From Pantoea sp050157905 (GTDB lineage Bacteria > Pseudomonadota > Gammaproteobacteria > Enterobacterales > Enterobacteriaceae): a stretch of 64,000 nucleotides of DNA. Position numbers and translations under genes: made by a program. The notes beneath the pieces were generated by a model. That model saw nothing but the letters and a program-made list of their open reading frames with translations, was not told where the DNA came from and searched no databases. Every line of letters begins with the position of its first letter. Position 1 is the stretch's first letter. The stretch lies in NCBI RefSeq assembly GCF_050157905.1, contig NZ_JBKIWZ010000001.1:2108001-2172000 (forward strand), in the 5' to 3' direction. This document shows positions 9,005-17,417 of this stretch, in pieces.

Positions 9005-9189
9005 TGGCGACCTGTACCCACCTCACTTCATCCCAAAACCCATATAAAAACATAACGTTAACCGTTTTCAGCCTAAACCTAAATGAGCCGCGCGTTGATA
9101 TACGCTGGGTGCGAGGTGGGAACCAGCGGCGACTCAGGATACAAAAAAGCCCGCCGAAGCGAGCCTTGAGTCTGTACATCAGGGATAAG
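9005..9189. other. Non-coding region downstream of argW
   Basis: About 185 nt. It holds an inverted repeat CCCACCTC (near 9017) / GAGGTGGG (near 9113) and an ACAAAAAAGCCCGCC stretch that on the minus strand would be GGCGGGCTTTTTTGT, terminator-like for the leftward gene upstream (9190-9564). No gene is supported. Confidence 0.4.
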
Positions 9190-9564
9190 TCATGAAGTCT
9201 TGTTAATACTTTTTAAAACATTTTTAATACACAACGGCATCATTCTTTCCCTGAAAAAATCTCTGGCTTCTGGATATGGAGTGGTCATTTTTCCGATCAT
9301 CTTCCTGAAACTTTCCCCACCTTCTACTGATACTTTTATGAAGTCTTGTTCGTCTATCGAGTATTCAGAAAGTGAATGGCCGTTTGCTTTAAACGCCTTA
9401 ATTTCATCGAGCACTATCTGCTGGACACTAAGCTTTGTAGAGGATGACTTGTCTGTTATTCGCCACTCCATTTCGCACAAATCCCTGGCTGAAGTTTCAG
9501 GATCAGCCCGGGCTGCAAATGAAGTTAGAGATGACAGTAATAAAAGTGCGCATTTGAATCTCAT
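9190..9564 (-). CDS. Small secreted protein of unknown function
   Basis: 124 residues, not recognised. A clear Sec signal peptide (MRFKCALLLLSSLTSFAARA, cleavage after ARA) precedes a hydrophilic mature domain with two cysteines (DLCEMEW and PLCIKN) that could form a disulfide. The start at 9564 has an ideal GGAGG with good spacing (CAGGGAGGAAAT). Base composition is clearly more AT-rich than the flanking chromosome, and it lies just downstream of a tRNA gene, which suggests acquisition by transfer. No neighbour hints at function. Confidence 0.75.
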   Translation of the reverse strand: MRFKCALLLLSSLTSFAARADPETSARDLCEMEWRITDKSSSTKLSVQQIVLDEIKAFKANGHSLSEYSIDEQDFIKVSVEGGESFRKMIGKMTTPYPEARDFFRERMMPLCIKNVLKSINKTS

Positions 9565-9956
9565 ATTTCCTCCCTGAAAAGAACAATCTTCCCCTTCATA
9601 GCAAGCCAGGGACATGCGGCCTAAGCTCGAAAAAATCAAGTAGTAGCAATGCCTGGTAGCTGGTGAGATATTGGGGTTCTTATAAGTGGCATGTCAGCAG
9701 TGACGATGATTTACTACAGCAATAAGTTTCATGCCATTGAAAGCACTCTTACCATAATATTTACTTTTTTACGGTCGTAAAGCCTTTAGCAGTGATATTC
9801 TGCATGGACTCTGATTTCAGCCGGTGGTGTTTTCAGCTGATGAGCATTGCACCAGGACTTTAAGAGATTTATCGTGACGCCTGCGTTCCTGAATCACTCG
9901 CTTTGCATCAGTGAAAGCATTGAACAATGCCTACGCCACAAAGCACAGGCTGAACC

Positions 9957-10292
9957 ATGGATAAATTATCTCGCTTGTTTTAAGGTATTCGTGATACTCA
10001 ATCATCGTACAGGCGCATCACTGATAAAGAACTTACGTTAATGGCAAAAAAGTGTCATCAGTATGAAGTAGCAACTATCCACCTCAGACTAAATGAACAA
10101 TTACCTACCTGAACCAGAGAGGGTTCAATTGATGATTACACCTGCTTTGATGATACACATGGCGAGCACAGGAAATGTGTATATAACAGGATAGCGTTAG
10201 TTGTCAGAGGCAGCATCAATGGAAAAGAGTTTATAAACATTAGCGATAAAAATTACACCCGCAACGCTGATGGCAGAGTAGTACCAAAATAA
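9957..10292 (+). pseudogene. Possible decayed ORF with two in-frame stops
   Basis: One reading frame from ATG 9957 to TAA 10290-10292 reads like protein across two stops (TAA 9981-9983 and TGA 10110-10112). Plausible stretches are RRITDKELTLMAKKCHQYE and, after the second stop, CFDDTHGEHRKCVYNRIAL with SINGKEFINISDKNYT near the end. I do not recognise a family. The AT-rich composition matches the neighbouring orphan gene, consistent with a relic of an element inserted at argW. Chance is not excluded. Confidence 0.35.
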
Positions 10293-10436
10293 TAGCGTAG
10301 TTTTACAAACCGGCATCAGAATTAAAGCAGCCTGTTTTTCCTGAAGCAGGTTTTATTAAAACTTTTAAGCTACTGAATAGCGTCATACCCGCCCCCTGAA
10401 GAAAACCTGCCCGATATTGATACATAAACAAAAAGA

Positions 10437-11306
10437 TTAGCCGAGTGCCCGGCGACAGGCGGATGGCGTGGTTCCATACACCTGGCGGAAACGGTGACTG
10501 AAGTGGGCTGACGAGTGAAAGCCACACTGTAAGGCGATGGCGGTCAGGGTCAGATCGGGACGTTCCAGCAGCATCCGCGCACGATCCATCCGGCGTCGCA
10601 TCACAAACTGGTGCGGCGCTTCGCCAGTGGTATGACGGAACATACGCGCAAAGTGAAACTCACTCAGTGCCGCTTCGTGTGCCAGCACAGAGAGCGTTAA
10701 AGGCTGGTCGAGATGGGCATCGATAAAATCGAGCACCCGCCGCAGGACCACAGGAGCCAGCCCTCCCCGCACCTGAGGCAGCTGCCAGTTAACTTCGCTG
10801 TAGTGTTGTAACAGATGAGTCAGCAGCAGTGTAGAGGCGCTGCTCAGCGTTAACTGACTGGCGGGCTGTTGCCAGTCACTGCTCAGCAGAAAGTGTCGAT
10901 AGAGCTGGGTGATACGGTCGTCCGTCGAAAAGATTTTCTCATCCAGCGTTAACTGTGCCGGACTGCGGTCCCAGACCCGTTCGGCCAGCTGTCGCAGATG
11001 CGCCTCACTGCAATAAAGATGCACAAAGGCGAGATCGGCGCGCAGATCCCAGGTGGACTCTGTTCCGGCAGGCATCAGACAGAAACGATCCGGCGCGCCG
11101 CCGTTGCGCCAGCCATGCGGTGTTTTATGCCAGGTGTCATAACCGCCCGCGACATAGAGGCTCAGCGTGTGATGATCGCTGTGGTTGGTCACACGATCGC
11201 CGCTGTTAAACCAGGCTGCCAGCTGAATGCCGCTCTGAAGCTGCACCTGATCACGCAGTTGGGCTTTGTGGCGCTGCAGCATGTCAAAGGTCTGGTATGG
11301 GCTCAT
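10437..11306 (-). CDS. AraC-family transcriptional regulator
   Basis: 289 residues. The last ~100 residues form the AraC/XylS double helix-turn-helix: TLSVLAHEAALSEFHFARMF (first HTH), APHQFVMRRRMDRARMLL, and LTAIALQCGFHSSAHFSHRF with VYGTTPSACRR (second HTH). The N-terminal part looks like a cupin-type effector domain. It is divergent from the DMT transporter at 11485 with 178 nt between them, so it probably controls that gene; the ligand is unknown. No gene symbol is assigned. Confidence 0.88.
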   Translation of the reverse strand: MSPYQTFDMLQRHKAQLRDQVQLQSGIQLAAWFNSGDRVTNHSDHHTLSLYVAGGYDTWHKTPHGWRNGGAPDRFCLMPAGTESTWDLRADLAFVHLYCSEAHLRQLAERVWDRSPAQLTLDEKIFSTDDRITQLYRHFLLSSDWQQPASQLTLSSASTLLLTHLLQHYSEVNWQLPQVRGGLAPVVLRRVLDFIDAHLDQPLTLSVLAHEAALSEFHFARMFRHTTGEAPHQFVMRRRMDRARMLLERPDLTLTAIALQCGFHSSAHFSHRFRQVYGTTPSACRRALG

Positions 11307-11484
11307 CGGCGTGTCAGTTCAGTTCAAACAGAGTGCCAGTTTACGGTGTGTGCCCGTCAGAAAACAGGCCGTAGCGGAACAGAGGTTAAAAATGCGCAAG
11401 ATTTTGCAAAACCGCCGCAATTCATTGCAAGCGCAGTGGCGGTGTCGGGCGCACACTCAGTGTTTTATGGAGGGGAATCCGGCG

Positions 11485-12384
11485 ATGAATCTGTTTTTAT
11501 ATCTCTCTGTCGTGCTGATCTGGGGAACGACCTGGATTGCGATCTACGCGCAACAGTCTGCGGGCATGGGCGCCGTAACCGTTGCGGTGTTCTGGCGTTT
11601 TTTGCTGGCTTCGCTGGTGATGTTACTGCTGCTTAAGCTGATAAAACGCCTTCACAGGCTGACGCTGCGCGACCATCTTTTTTGTCTGTTGCAGGGCTGC
11701 TGCGTTTTTGGCTTCAATTTTGTCTGTTTTTATTCTGCGTCCGCCTATATCAGCAGCGGTCTGGAATCGGTCATTTTCTCGATGGCGGTAATGTATAACG
11801 CCATCAATGGCTGGCTGTTCTTCCGTCAGCGCCCTTCCGTACGCCTGATCCCGGCAATCGCACTGGGGATGACCGGCATCGTTGCGCTGTTCTGGCACGA
11901 TTTGCGCAGCACAGAAGCGTCGGCCGGGCTGATATGGGGCATCGGTCTGAGTGCGCTGGGTACGCTGGGCTTCTCATTCGGTAATATGATCAGTCAGCGG
12001 CACCAGCGGTTACAACGTGACGTGCTGACGACCAACAGTTACGGCATGTTGTATGGCGCGCTGATGATGGCCCTGATGTCGCTATTGCAGGGCGTTTCGC
12101 TGCAACCCACATGGAATATGCAGTGGCTGGGGGCGCTGACTTATCTGGCTATTGTAGGATCGGTACTTGGCTTCGGCGCTTACTTTACGCTGGTGGGGCG
12201 GATTGGTGCCAGTCAGGCAGCCTATACGACAGTGCTGTTTCCGCTGGTGGCGCTGGCGCTTTCTACACGCTATGAAGGATATGAGTGGCATGCCAGCGCC
12301 ATCCCTGGCCTTGTCATGATTCTGCTGGGCAATCTCGTGATGTTTGCCCGCTGGCCGGCAAGCCGTCGCCGTATCGCTGTCTGA
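11485..12384 (+). CDS. DMT (EamA) family transporter
   Basis: 299 residues with ten hydrophobic segments in two EamA repeats; WGTTWIAI near the N-terminus and the C-terminal half with GSVLGFGAYFTLVGRIG are typical of drug/metabolite exporters. Substrate unknown; amino acids or related metabolites are common for the family. The ATG at 11485 is preceded by GGAGGGG with somewhat long spacing; the open frame upstream runs into the regulator and is not coding. Divergent from an AraC regulator, a frequent exporter/regulator pairing. Confidence 0.85.
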   Translation: MNLFLYLSVVLIWGTTWIAIYAQQSAGMGAVTVAVFWRFLLASLVMLLLLKLIKRLHRLTLRDHLFCLLQGCCVFGFNFVCFYSASAYISSGLESVIFSMAVMYNAINGWLFFRQRPSVRLIPAIALGMTGIVALFWHDLRSTEASAGLIWGIGLSALGTLGFSFGNMISQRHQRLQRDVLTTNSYGMLYGALMMALMSLLQGVSLQPTWNMQWLGALTYLAIVGSVLGFGAYFTLVGRIGASQAAYTTVLFPLVALALSTRYEGYEWHASAIPGLVMILLGNLVMFARWPASRRRIAV

Positions 12385-12420
12385 CAAAGAGGCGGTCAGT
12401 AGCCCGCATCCGGAGGAGCA

Positions 12421-12654
12421 TTATGCCCGCTGCTGCTGGAGAAGTTGTTGTGGTTGATTGACCGCCTTACGGGCGATCCAGTAGAGCAGAACACGCTCGT
12501 CGTCATTATCGCGGTCGGCCATCGACAGCAGTTTCAGTGCCAGCGTCGATTTGGTCACCGGCTGTTGTTCTGTACTCAGTTCAATCACGGCCTGACCGAT
12601 GATGCAGCAAACCTCATCCTCACTGGTGGTGGATTCATATGTCCGGTCTTTCAT
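12421..12654 (-). CDS. YmgB/AriR-like small regulatory protein
   Basis: 77 residues. Length and pattern (DEVCCIIGQAVIELS, then VTKSTLALKLLSMA, then ERVLLYWIARKAV) resemble the E. coli YmgB/AriR and YcgZ connector proteins, small helical dimers acting in biofilm and acid-resistance control around the Rcs phosphorelay. Similarity is by eye and moderate. Excellent ribosome binding site (ACAGGAGGAAAT) before ATG 12654. It is convergent with the DMT transporter and divergent from yhjX. Confidence 0.65.
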   Translation of the reverse strand: MKDRTYESTTSEDEVCCIIGQAVIELSTEQQPVTKSTLALKLLSMADRDNDDERVLLYWIARKAVNQPQQLLQQQRA

Positions 12655-12816
12655 ATTTCCTCCTGTTAAGTGAACTGTTAGCCTGGCAAATAATCCGTGA
12701 GCCTGCTCAGAGAACCGACGCGCTGAAACAATATTTTACGGGTAGTTACGCTTCCTGATTAAGCTGCTTTTTTGGTTACTTTCTGTGCAACCCTGCCGCG
12801 CCGTGTTGTACCACGC

Positions 12817-12849
12817 AATGCCATTCATACCGTATGAATGGCATTTCAT
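12817..12849 (+). promoter_or_regulatory. Candidate YpdB/LytTR site upstream of yhjX, with overlapping inverted repeat
   Basis: Two 10-bp boxes in direct orientation, TGCCATTCAT (12819-12828) and GGCATTTCAT (12840-12849), are separated by exactly 11 nt. The second equals the box I recall for E. coli YpdB at yhjX (GGCATTTCAT-N11-GGCATTTCAT); the first matches at 7 of 10 positions. A perfect 14-bp inverted repeat overlaps it: AATGCCATTCATAC (12817-12830), one base, then GTATGAATGGCATT (12832-12845). The TATGCT near 12904 could be the -10 box, with no obvious -35, as expected for an activator-dependent promoter. Confidence 0.7.
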
Positions 12850-12948
12850 TCCCCGATCCGTTCCGTTCATACCTTTGCCACCTGCGCACGCGAGTTACTG
12901 CATTATGCTGACCGCAGTTTCCGGATTCCCGGATGGGAGAGATGAATA

Positions 12949-14175
12949 GTGAACCAGACTCAGCAGGTTTCTTTCCAGCGTTCGCGCTGGCTTACATTGT
13001 TCGGTACCGTTATCACTCAGTTTGCACTGGGGTCAGTTTATACGTGGAGTTTGTTCAACGGCCAGCTGTCGCAAAAGCTGGATGCGCCCATCAGTGAGGT
13101 TGCTTTTTCATTTGGCCTGCTGAGTTTAGGTCTGGCCATCGCCTCCTCGCTGGCCGGTAAATTGCAGGAACGGTTTGGGGTACGCCGCGTAGCGATGGGC
13201 GCGGGCGTGCTGATGGCGCTGGGATTCTGGCTGACGTCGCAGGCAGATAACCTGATGATGCTCTATTTGAGCGCTGGCCTGCTGGTCGGTCTGGCTGATG
13301 GTGCGGGCTATCTGATGACGCTCTCTAACTGCGTAAAGTGGTTCCCGGAACGCAAAGGGATGATCTCCGCCTGTGCCATTGGCGCCTATGGCCTGGGAAG
13401 CCTGGGATTCAAATTTATCTGCGGCGCCCTGCTGGCGACGGTCGGTCTGGAGCAGACCTTCATGATCTGGGGCGTGATGGCGATGTCGATGATCATCCTC
13501 GGGGCACTGCTGATGCATGATGCGCCTGTGCAGGAAAAGAGTCCGCGTCATCAGGAACAACAGCCTGCGCGGGATTACACGCTGGCCCAGTCCGTCCGTA
13601 TGCCGCAGTACTGGATGCTGGCGCTGATGTTTCTGACTGCCTGTATGAGCGGACTCTATGTGATCGGCGTTGCCAAAGATATCGGTGAAGGTCTGGTGCA
13701 TCTCTCCACACAGAGTGCCGCCAGCGCCGTCACCGTGATCGCCATTGCGAATCTGAGCGGCCGTCTGATACTGGGCGTGCTGTCTGACAAAATGCTGCGT
13801 ATCCGGGTAATCTCGCTGGCGCAGATGGTATCGCTGATCGGCATGAGCGTGCTGCTCTTTACCCGGATGAACGAGATGACCTTTTTTCTCTCGCTCGCCT
13901 GTGTCGCTTTCAGTTTTGGCGGAACCATCACGGTGTTCCCGTCGCTGGTCAGTGACTTCTTCGGTCTCAACAACCTGACCAAAAATTACGGGCTGCTCTA
14001 TCTGGGATTTGGTATCGGCAGCGTGCTGGGTTCTCTGGTCGCCTCACTGTTTGGCGGTTTTACCGTGACCTTCAGCCTGATCATGACGCTGCTGGTTATC
14101 TCTCTGTTCCTGTCACTTACCATCCGCTTACCGCAGCGTTCAGTGGCGGTAGCGCCGGTTCTGCAGCGTCATTAA
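12949..14175 (+). CDS. yhjX: YhjX-type pyruvate/H+ symporter (MFS, oxalate-formate antiporter family)
   Basis: 408 residues, 12 hydrophobic segments. Many long matches to E. coli YhjX as I recall it: LFGTVITQFALGSVYTWSLF, GLADGAGYLMTLSNCVKWF, FGGTITVFPSLVSDFFG, NYGLLYLGFGIGS. YhjX is a pyruvate transporter induced by the YpdA/YpdB system. The start is GTG 12949, preceded by GGGAGAGATG; a nearby ATG is out of frame. In E. coli yhjX is far from ypdAB; here they are 10 kb apart, and the upstream region carries a candidate YpdB site. Confidence 0.9.
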   Translation: MNQTQQVSFQRSRWLTLFGTVITQFALGSVYTWSLFNGQLSQKLDAPISEVAFSFGLLSLGLAIASSLAGKLQERFGVRRVAMGAGVLMALGFWLTSQADNLMMLYLSAGLLVGLADGAGYLMTLSNCVKWFPERKGMISACAIGAYGLGSLGFKFICGALLATVGLEQTFMIWGVMAMSMIILGALLMHDAPVQEKSPRHQEQQPARDYTLAQSVRMPQYWMLALMFLTACMSGLYVIGVAKDIGEGLVHLSTQSAASAVTVIAIANLSGRLILGVLSDKMLRIRVISLAQMVSLIGMSVLLFTRMNEMTFFLSLACVAFSFGGTITVFPSLVSDFFGLNNLTKNYGLLYLGFGIGSVLGSLVASLFGGFTVTFSLIMTLLVISLFLSLTIRLPQRSVAVAPVLQRH

Positions 14176-14178
14176 ACA

Positions 14179-14203
14179 ACAGGGGCCGCCTCGCGCGGCC
14201 CGT
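14179..14203. terminator. Hairpin between convergent yhjX and the SMP-30 gene
   Basis: GGGCCGC (14183-14189) pairs with GCGGCCC around a short loop, directly after the yhjX stop and before the stop of the opposite gene. There is no strong T tract, so termination is likely but not certain. Confidence 0.5.
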
Positions 14204-14207
14204 CTCT

Positions 14208-15083
14208 CTAGCCGCGGAACAGCGGCTCTGCCATACCTGCGACGGCCACTTCCACCGCAAAGATATCGCCGGAGTGCGGATAGCGCGCCAGCTCCTCTTC
14301 CGTGCGATCTTCCCGCGAACTGGTTATAAACAGCGTTTTGAGATCGGCACCGCCGAAAGCCACCATCGTCGGCCACTTCACCGGCAACAAAATCTCCTCA
14401 ACGATCTCTCCGCTCTGAGGATCGATACGTACCACGCGTCCGCCGTTAAACTGTGCTGACCAGTAGAAGCCTTCGCTATCCACCGCCGCGCCATCCGGTA
14501 AGCCGCCGCTGGCGTCAAAACGGCGGAACAGCGTACGTTCGCCCGGTTCGCCCTGCTCATCTAACGGATAGCGGTAGAGCGCCTCATTCGGCGTGTCGCT
14601 ATGATACATCCAGCGCCGGTCAGGTGAGAAGGCCAGTCCGTTGGAAATTTTGATGTCGCGCGCTTTCACCTCCAGTTTCAGATCCGGCGTGACGCGGCAC
14701 AGCAGCCCCCCATTTTTATCCTGCGGTTCCCACAAGCTGCCGCACCAGAAGTTTCCCCATGGATCGACGCGACCATCGTTAAAGCGGCTCCGCGCGACCT
14801 CCCCGGGATTGTCGGCAATCTTTTTCTCTGGTTTACCCTGCGCATCCAGCAGCCAGACACCGCTGCGCAAAGCGGCGATAATTCCCCCTTCCTCGCGCAG
14901 ACCGATGCAGCCCACGTGTTCCGCCTGCGGAAAGGTCTGTAAATCGCCGCTGACCGGATCAAACCGGTGAATGGCGGGTGCCAGAATATCAACACTCCAC
15001 AGCACCTGTTCCCTGACCGACCAGAGCGGACACTCGCCCAGCTCCGCCTGCAAAGCCAGTATATGTTTCACGTCATGCGCCAT
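14208..15083 (-). CDS. SMP-30/gluconolactonase family protein
   Basis: 291 residues of the six-bladed beta-propeller SMP-30/gluconolactonase/LRE family: GECPLWSVREQVLWSVDI with the metal-ligand Glu, RFNDGRVDPWGNFWCGS, KISNGLAFSPDRRWMYHSDT and LPDGAAVDSEGFYWSAQFNGG. Such enzymes hydrolyse sugar lactones using a divalent cation; the substrate here is not determinable from sequence. Start at 15083 with AACAGGAGAGAAAC; an in-frame ATG 8 codons upstream has no comparable site. No neighbouring sugar genes. Confidence 0.88.
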   Translation of the reverse strand: MAHDVKHILALQAELGECPLWSVREQVLWSVDILAPAIHRFDPVSGDLQTFPQAEHVGCIGLREEGGIIAALRSGVWLLDAQGKPEKKIADNPGEVARSRFNDGRVDPWGNFWCGSLWEPQDKNGGLLCRVTPDLKLEVKARDIKISNGLAFSPDRRWMYHSDTPNEALYRYPLDEQGEPGERTLFRRFDASGGLPDGAAVDSEGFYWSAQFNGGRVVRIDPQSGEIVEEILLPVKWPTMVAFGGADLKTLFITSSREDRTEEELARYPHSGDIFAVEVAVAGMAEPLFRG

Positions 15084-15347
15084 GTTTCTCTCCTGTTGAA
15101 CTGACATGCTAATAATGTAGTTGTAAAAGTTTTCAGGTGAAGATTATTTTCGCTTGATTTTGGGATTATTCTCTCTGATAGTATTTATTATTCAGCCCAT
15201 TCTTATTTTCTTATTTCTGTTTGCCGCAAAATTCAGCACATTGAAATATTTCGTCATATCTTCTTAAATAACTCTACAAAGCCTGCATCTTCACTCCACT
15301 TTTTCAGCGTAGTGTTAATCTCACCGGAAAAGAGGAGAAGACTTCCG
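15084..15347. other. AT-rich intergenic region
   Basis: 264 nt between divergent genes, markedly AT-rich at 15120-15300. It should hold promoters for the lactonase (minus) and the small lipoprotein (plus). I see no named operator or ORF. Confidence 0.4.
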
Positions 15348-15521
15348 ATGAAGAGATTAATCAAAGTCGCTTCGGTCGTTGCACTGATGACGTTATTAAG
15401 CGGGTGTATCATCAGTCCCCGACATGAAAATGGCTGGCACCGGGGAGGTGGCGGCGGGTATCACGGAGGCTACTATGGAGGCTATCACGGTGGGTATCAT
15501 GGCGGTCACCATCGCCACTGA
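15348..15521 (+). CDS. Small Gly/His-rich lipoprotein
   Basis: 57 residues. A lipoprotein signal (MKRLIKVASVVALMTLLSGC, lipobox LSGC) leads to a mature peptide that is almost only Gly, His and Tyr, with a repeating HGGYYGGYHGGYHGG pattern ending in HHRH. The His density suggests metal binding, but function is unknown and the sequence is low complexity. The ATG at 15348 follows AGAGGAGAAG. It is followed by a strong hairpin shared with the convergent gene. Confidence 0.75.
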   Translation: MKRLIKVASVVALMTLLSGCIISPRHENGWHRGGGGGYHGGYYGGYHGGYHGGHHRH

Positions 15522-15567
15522 CGGGCAAAGATGTCACACAGCATAAAATAAAAGAAATGTTCATTAA

Positions 15568-15595
15568 GGGCGGGATAATTATCCCGCCCGTTTTA
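15568..15595. terminator. Bidirectional terminator between two small lipoprotein genes
   Basis: A perfect 22-nt palindrome (arms GGGCGGGATAA / TTATCCCGCCC, 15568-15589) followed by GTTTTA. It lies between convergent genes and can serve both strands. Confidence 0.8.
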
Positions 15596-15596
15596 T

Positions 15597-15878
15597 TTAG
15601 CTTTTCAGCGCATAATTACACTGGAACCACGCCTTCTGCAGGCCCGGAATATGACTCTCCTGCGCAGGCAGCGCCTCGACTTTATCAAATCCTTTATTGT
15701 TGCAGTAATTCGCCAGGTCGATATCCATCGCATCACGATTGACCTTCAGTGGGTCGAAACGATACTGCACAGTATTTGAGATCGGATCTTCATCTACACG
15801 TTCAAATGCCCCGGGCTTGCTGGCAGTACAGCCTGTCAGCAACATCAGCGCGACCGCGCTGGTAATTAATTTTTTCAT
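15597..15878 (-). CDS. Small lipoprotein of unknown function
   Basis: 93 residues: lipoprotein signal MKKLITSAVALMLLTGC (lipobox LTGC), then a compact mature domain with two Cys (ANYCNNKGF and WFQCNYALKS), probably periplasmic-facing with a disulfide. Not recognised as a named family. Normal base composition for the region. Convergent with the Gly/His lipoprotein and monocistronic. Confidence 0.75.
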   Translation of the reverse strand: MKKLITSAVALMLLTGCTASKPGAFERVDEDPISNTVQYRFDPLKVNRDAMDIDLANYCNNKGFDKVEALPAQESHIPGLQKAWFQCNYALKS

Positions 15879-16093
15879 CAGATTGTCCTCACGTTGCCGC
15901 GCAGTTTAAGACGCAGCCTGTCACGCATCTATAGGATAAATACGCGAAAACCGAATATTTCGAAACTTTTACCGATTGATTCAATACGATTAAATGGCTG
16001 TTACTATCATCAGAAAGATGACAGTATGAATTCAGACACAACGAAGACTGCACCACACCAGGAAATGCCAATAAAAAGACTCTGCCTCTCTCT

Positions 16094-16123
16094 TCCCTGC
16101 CCGCGTTTAGCGGGCTTTTTTTC
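16094..16123 (+). terminator. Hairpin with T tract, 3' of the 16142-16948 gene side
   Basis: CCCGCGTTTAGCGGG followed by CTTTTTTT. As written the T tract favours plus-strand termination, although the annotated plus-strand sequence upstream carries no gene; for the leftward operon it would only be a hairpin. Confidence 0.45.
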
Positions 16124-16141
16124 GCCCGCTATTGCTGCCCG

Positions 16142-16948
16142 TTACTGGCCACTTATTGCAATCATTCTACGTAACAGGTTGGCGGCGCGCTTGTCAGGTA
16201 ATGCGAGAATCGCACTGTAGAGATCGATTGACATGGCACACAGCGAGGAGCGATCTACGGCGGTGTCAGCAGGCATGTTCAGCTGCTGCAGCCTGTCGCC
16301 CCACTTCTGATAAAGCTGGCCTGTGATCGTTTGCAGATCGTCCTGCGCCTGCGTCTTATCCAGTGGCTGTTCAGGTGGCGGGCTGTTCAGCAGCAGCTGC
16401 TCCATCGCTTCCGCCTCTTTGCGATTCAGCGCCGGTGACAGCGTCGTCTGCAGATTAATGCCCCCACTCACCTGCGGATAGAGATAACGGAAGCAGAGGA
16501 CCGGATCGATCCGGTTCAGCGCCTGCATCTCTTCAACAGAGACACTGATGTAATTGACGACAGCTGCATCCGTGCCGCGCATCAGCCGCTGATTAATTAC
16601 CTCAATCAGCCAGCCACGCAGTTCTCCCGTTGCCTTTTCTGCCGGTTCACCGGCGCGGATACGCCGCGTCAGTTCCTGCGTGAGCAGCAGCCAGAGCGTC
16701 GGCTCCTGCGTCTGCAGCACCCGAAAGCCGGGCATCTTTGTCAGCTGGCTGACCGCCTGCTCGCGCTGAGCAGCCTGCAGCCGTTGCGGCGCGACCCAGC
16801 TGAACCAGAGCAGATTGGCCAGGATCAGTGGCAGCAGAAAAATGATCAGCCCCTGCCAGAGGCGCAGCCGGGTCGTTTTAATCAGCACAATGACGATCAG
16901 CGCCAGCAGCGCAAATGCCGCCAGCGTCATAACAGGCAGTGAATTCAT
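16142..16948 (-). CDS. Membrane protein of unknown function (topology: two N-terminal helices)
   Basis: 268 residues, not recognised. Two membrane helices at about 5-24 and 31-52 are followed by a long soluble domain rich in Gln, Leu and Arg. The soluble part contains ISVSVEEMQALNRIDPVLCF and a C-terminal helix LPDKRAANLLRRMIA. It starts 9 nt after the stop of the universal stress protein gene and is probably co-transcribed with it and the IclR gene. The family cannot be named from the sequence alone. Confidence 0.75.
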   Translation of the reverse strand: MNSLPVMTLAAFALLALIVIVLIKTTRLRLWQGLIIFLLPLILANLLWFSWVAPQRLQAAQREQAVSQLTKMPGFRVLQTQEPTLWLLLTQELTRRIRAGEPAEKATGELRGWLIEVINQRLMRGTDAAVVNYISVSVEEMQALNRIDPVLCFRYLYPQVSGGINLQTTLSPALNRKEAEAMEQLLLNSPPPEQPLDKTQAQDDLQTITGQLYQKWGDRLQQLNMPADTAVDRSSLCAMSIDLYSAILALPDKRAANLLRRMIAISGQ

Positions 16949-16957
16949 ACTGCGGGA

Positions 16958-17410
16958 TTAATCCTTACGCACGTCAATCAGCACAGGACAGTGAGCGCGT
17001 TCAATAACCGACGCACTGACTGAGCCTTTTAACAGCCGGTTGAACGAAGAGAGATGACGTCGCCCCATAATAATCATACTGGCCTTGAGCTGTTGCGACT
17101 GGGTTACGATGGTATCAGCCGCCTCGCCCGCCAGAATCATGCCTCGTGCATCGATACCCGCACGCAGCAGTGGTGCCAGCGCATGGCGAACCGCCATTTC
17201 TGCCGTATTCTGTTCATCCTGCGCCGCCACAAAATCGGCCGGGTCTTCACCTGCATCGATCTCCATCGGCTGATTGCAGGAGGAGTAGGCCGGATCGACA
17301 CAGCAGAGCACCACGACGCTGGCGCGATGCGCCAGCGCCTCTTCAATCGTTAACGCGACCACTTTTTCCGCTATCGGAGAGTGGTCGATAGCCATCAGCA
17401 GGGTTTTCAT
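16958..17410 (-). CDS. Universal stress protein (UspA family)
   Basis: 150 residues with the UspA fold signatures: KTLLMAIDHSPIAEKVV at the N-terminus, MIIMGRRHLSSFNRLLKGSVSASVIERAHCPVLI at the C-terminus, which includes the ATP-binding G-2X-G-9X-G(S) pattern (GRRH...GSVS). Cytoplasmic stress and survival protein. The ATG at 17410 has its Shine-Dalgarno AAGGA overlapping the stop of the IclR gene, so translation is coupled. Middle gene of a three-gene operon. Confidence 0.88.
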   Translation of the reverse strand: MKTLLMAIDHSPIAEKVVALTIEEALAHRASVVVLCCVDPAYSSCNQPMEIDAGEDPADFVAAQDEQNTAEMAVRHALAPLLRAGIDARGMILAGEAADTIVTQSQQLKASMIIMGRRHLSSFNRLLKGSVSASVIERAHCPVLIDVRKD

Positions 17411-17417
17411 CAGGGGC

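Noticed and set aside
8964..9179. 71-codon minus-strand ORF ending in SPAGIEPATSP
   Set aside because: It is the antisense reading of tRNA-Arg plus flank, a known kind of false ORF.
9847..10041. 64-codon plus-strand ORF starting MHQDFKRFIV
   Set aside because: No ribosome binding site, no family signal, and it overlaps the better supported decayed frame at 9957-10292.
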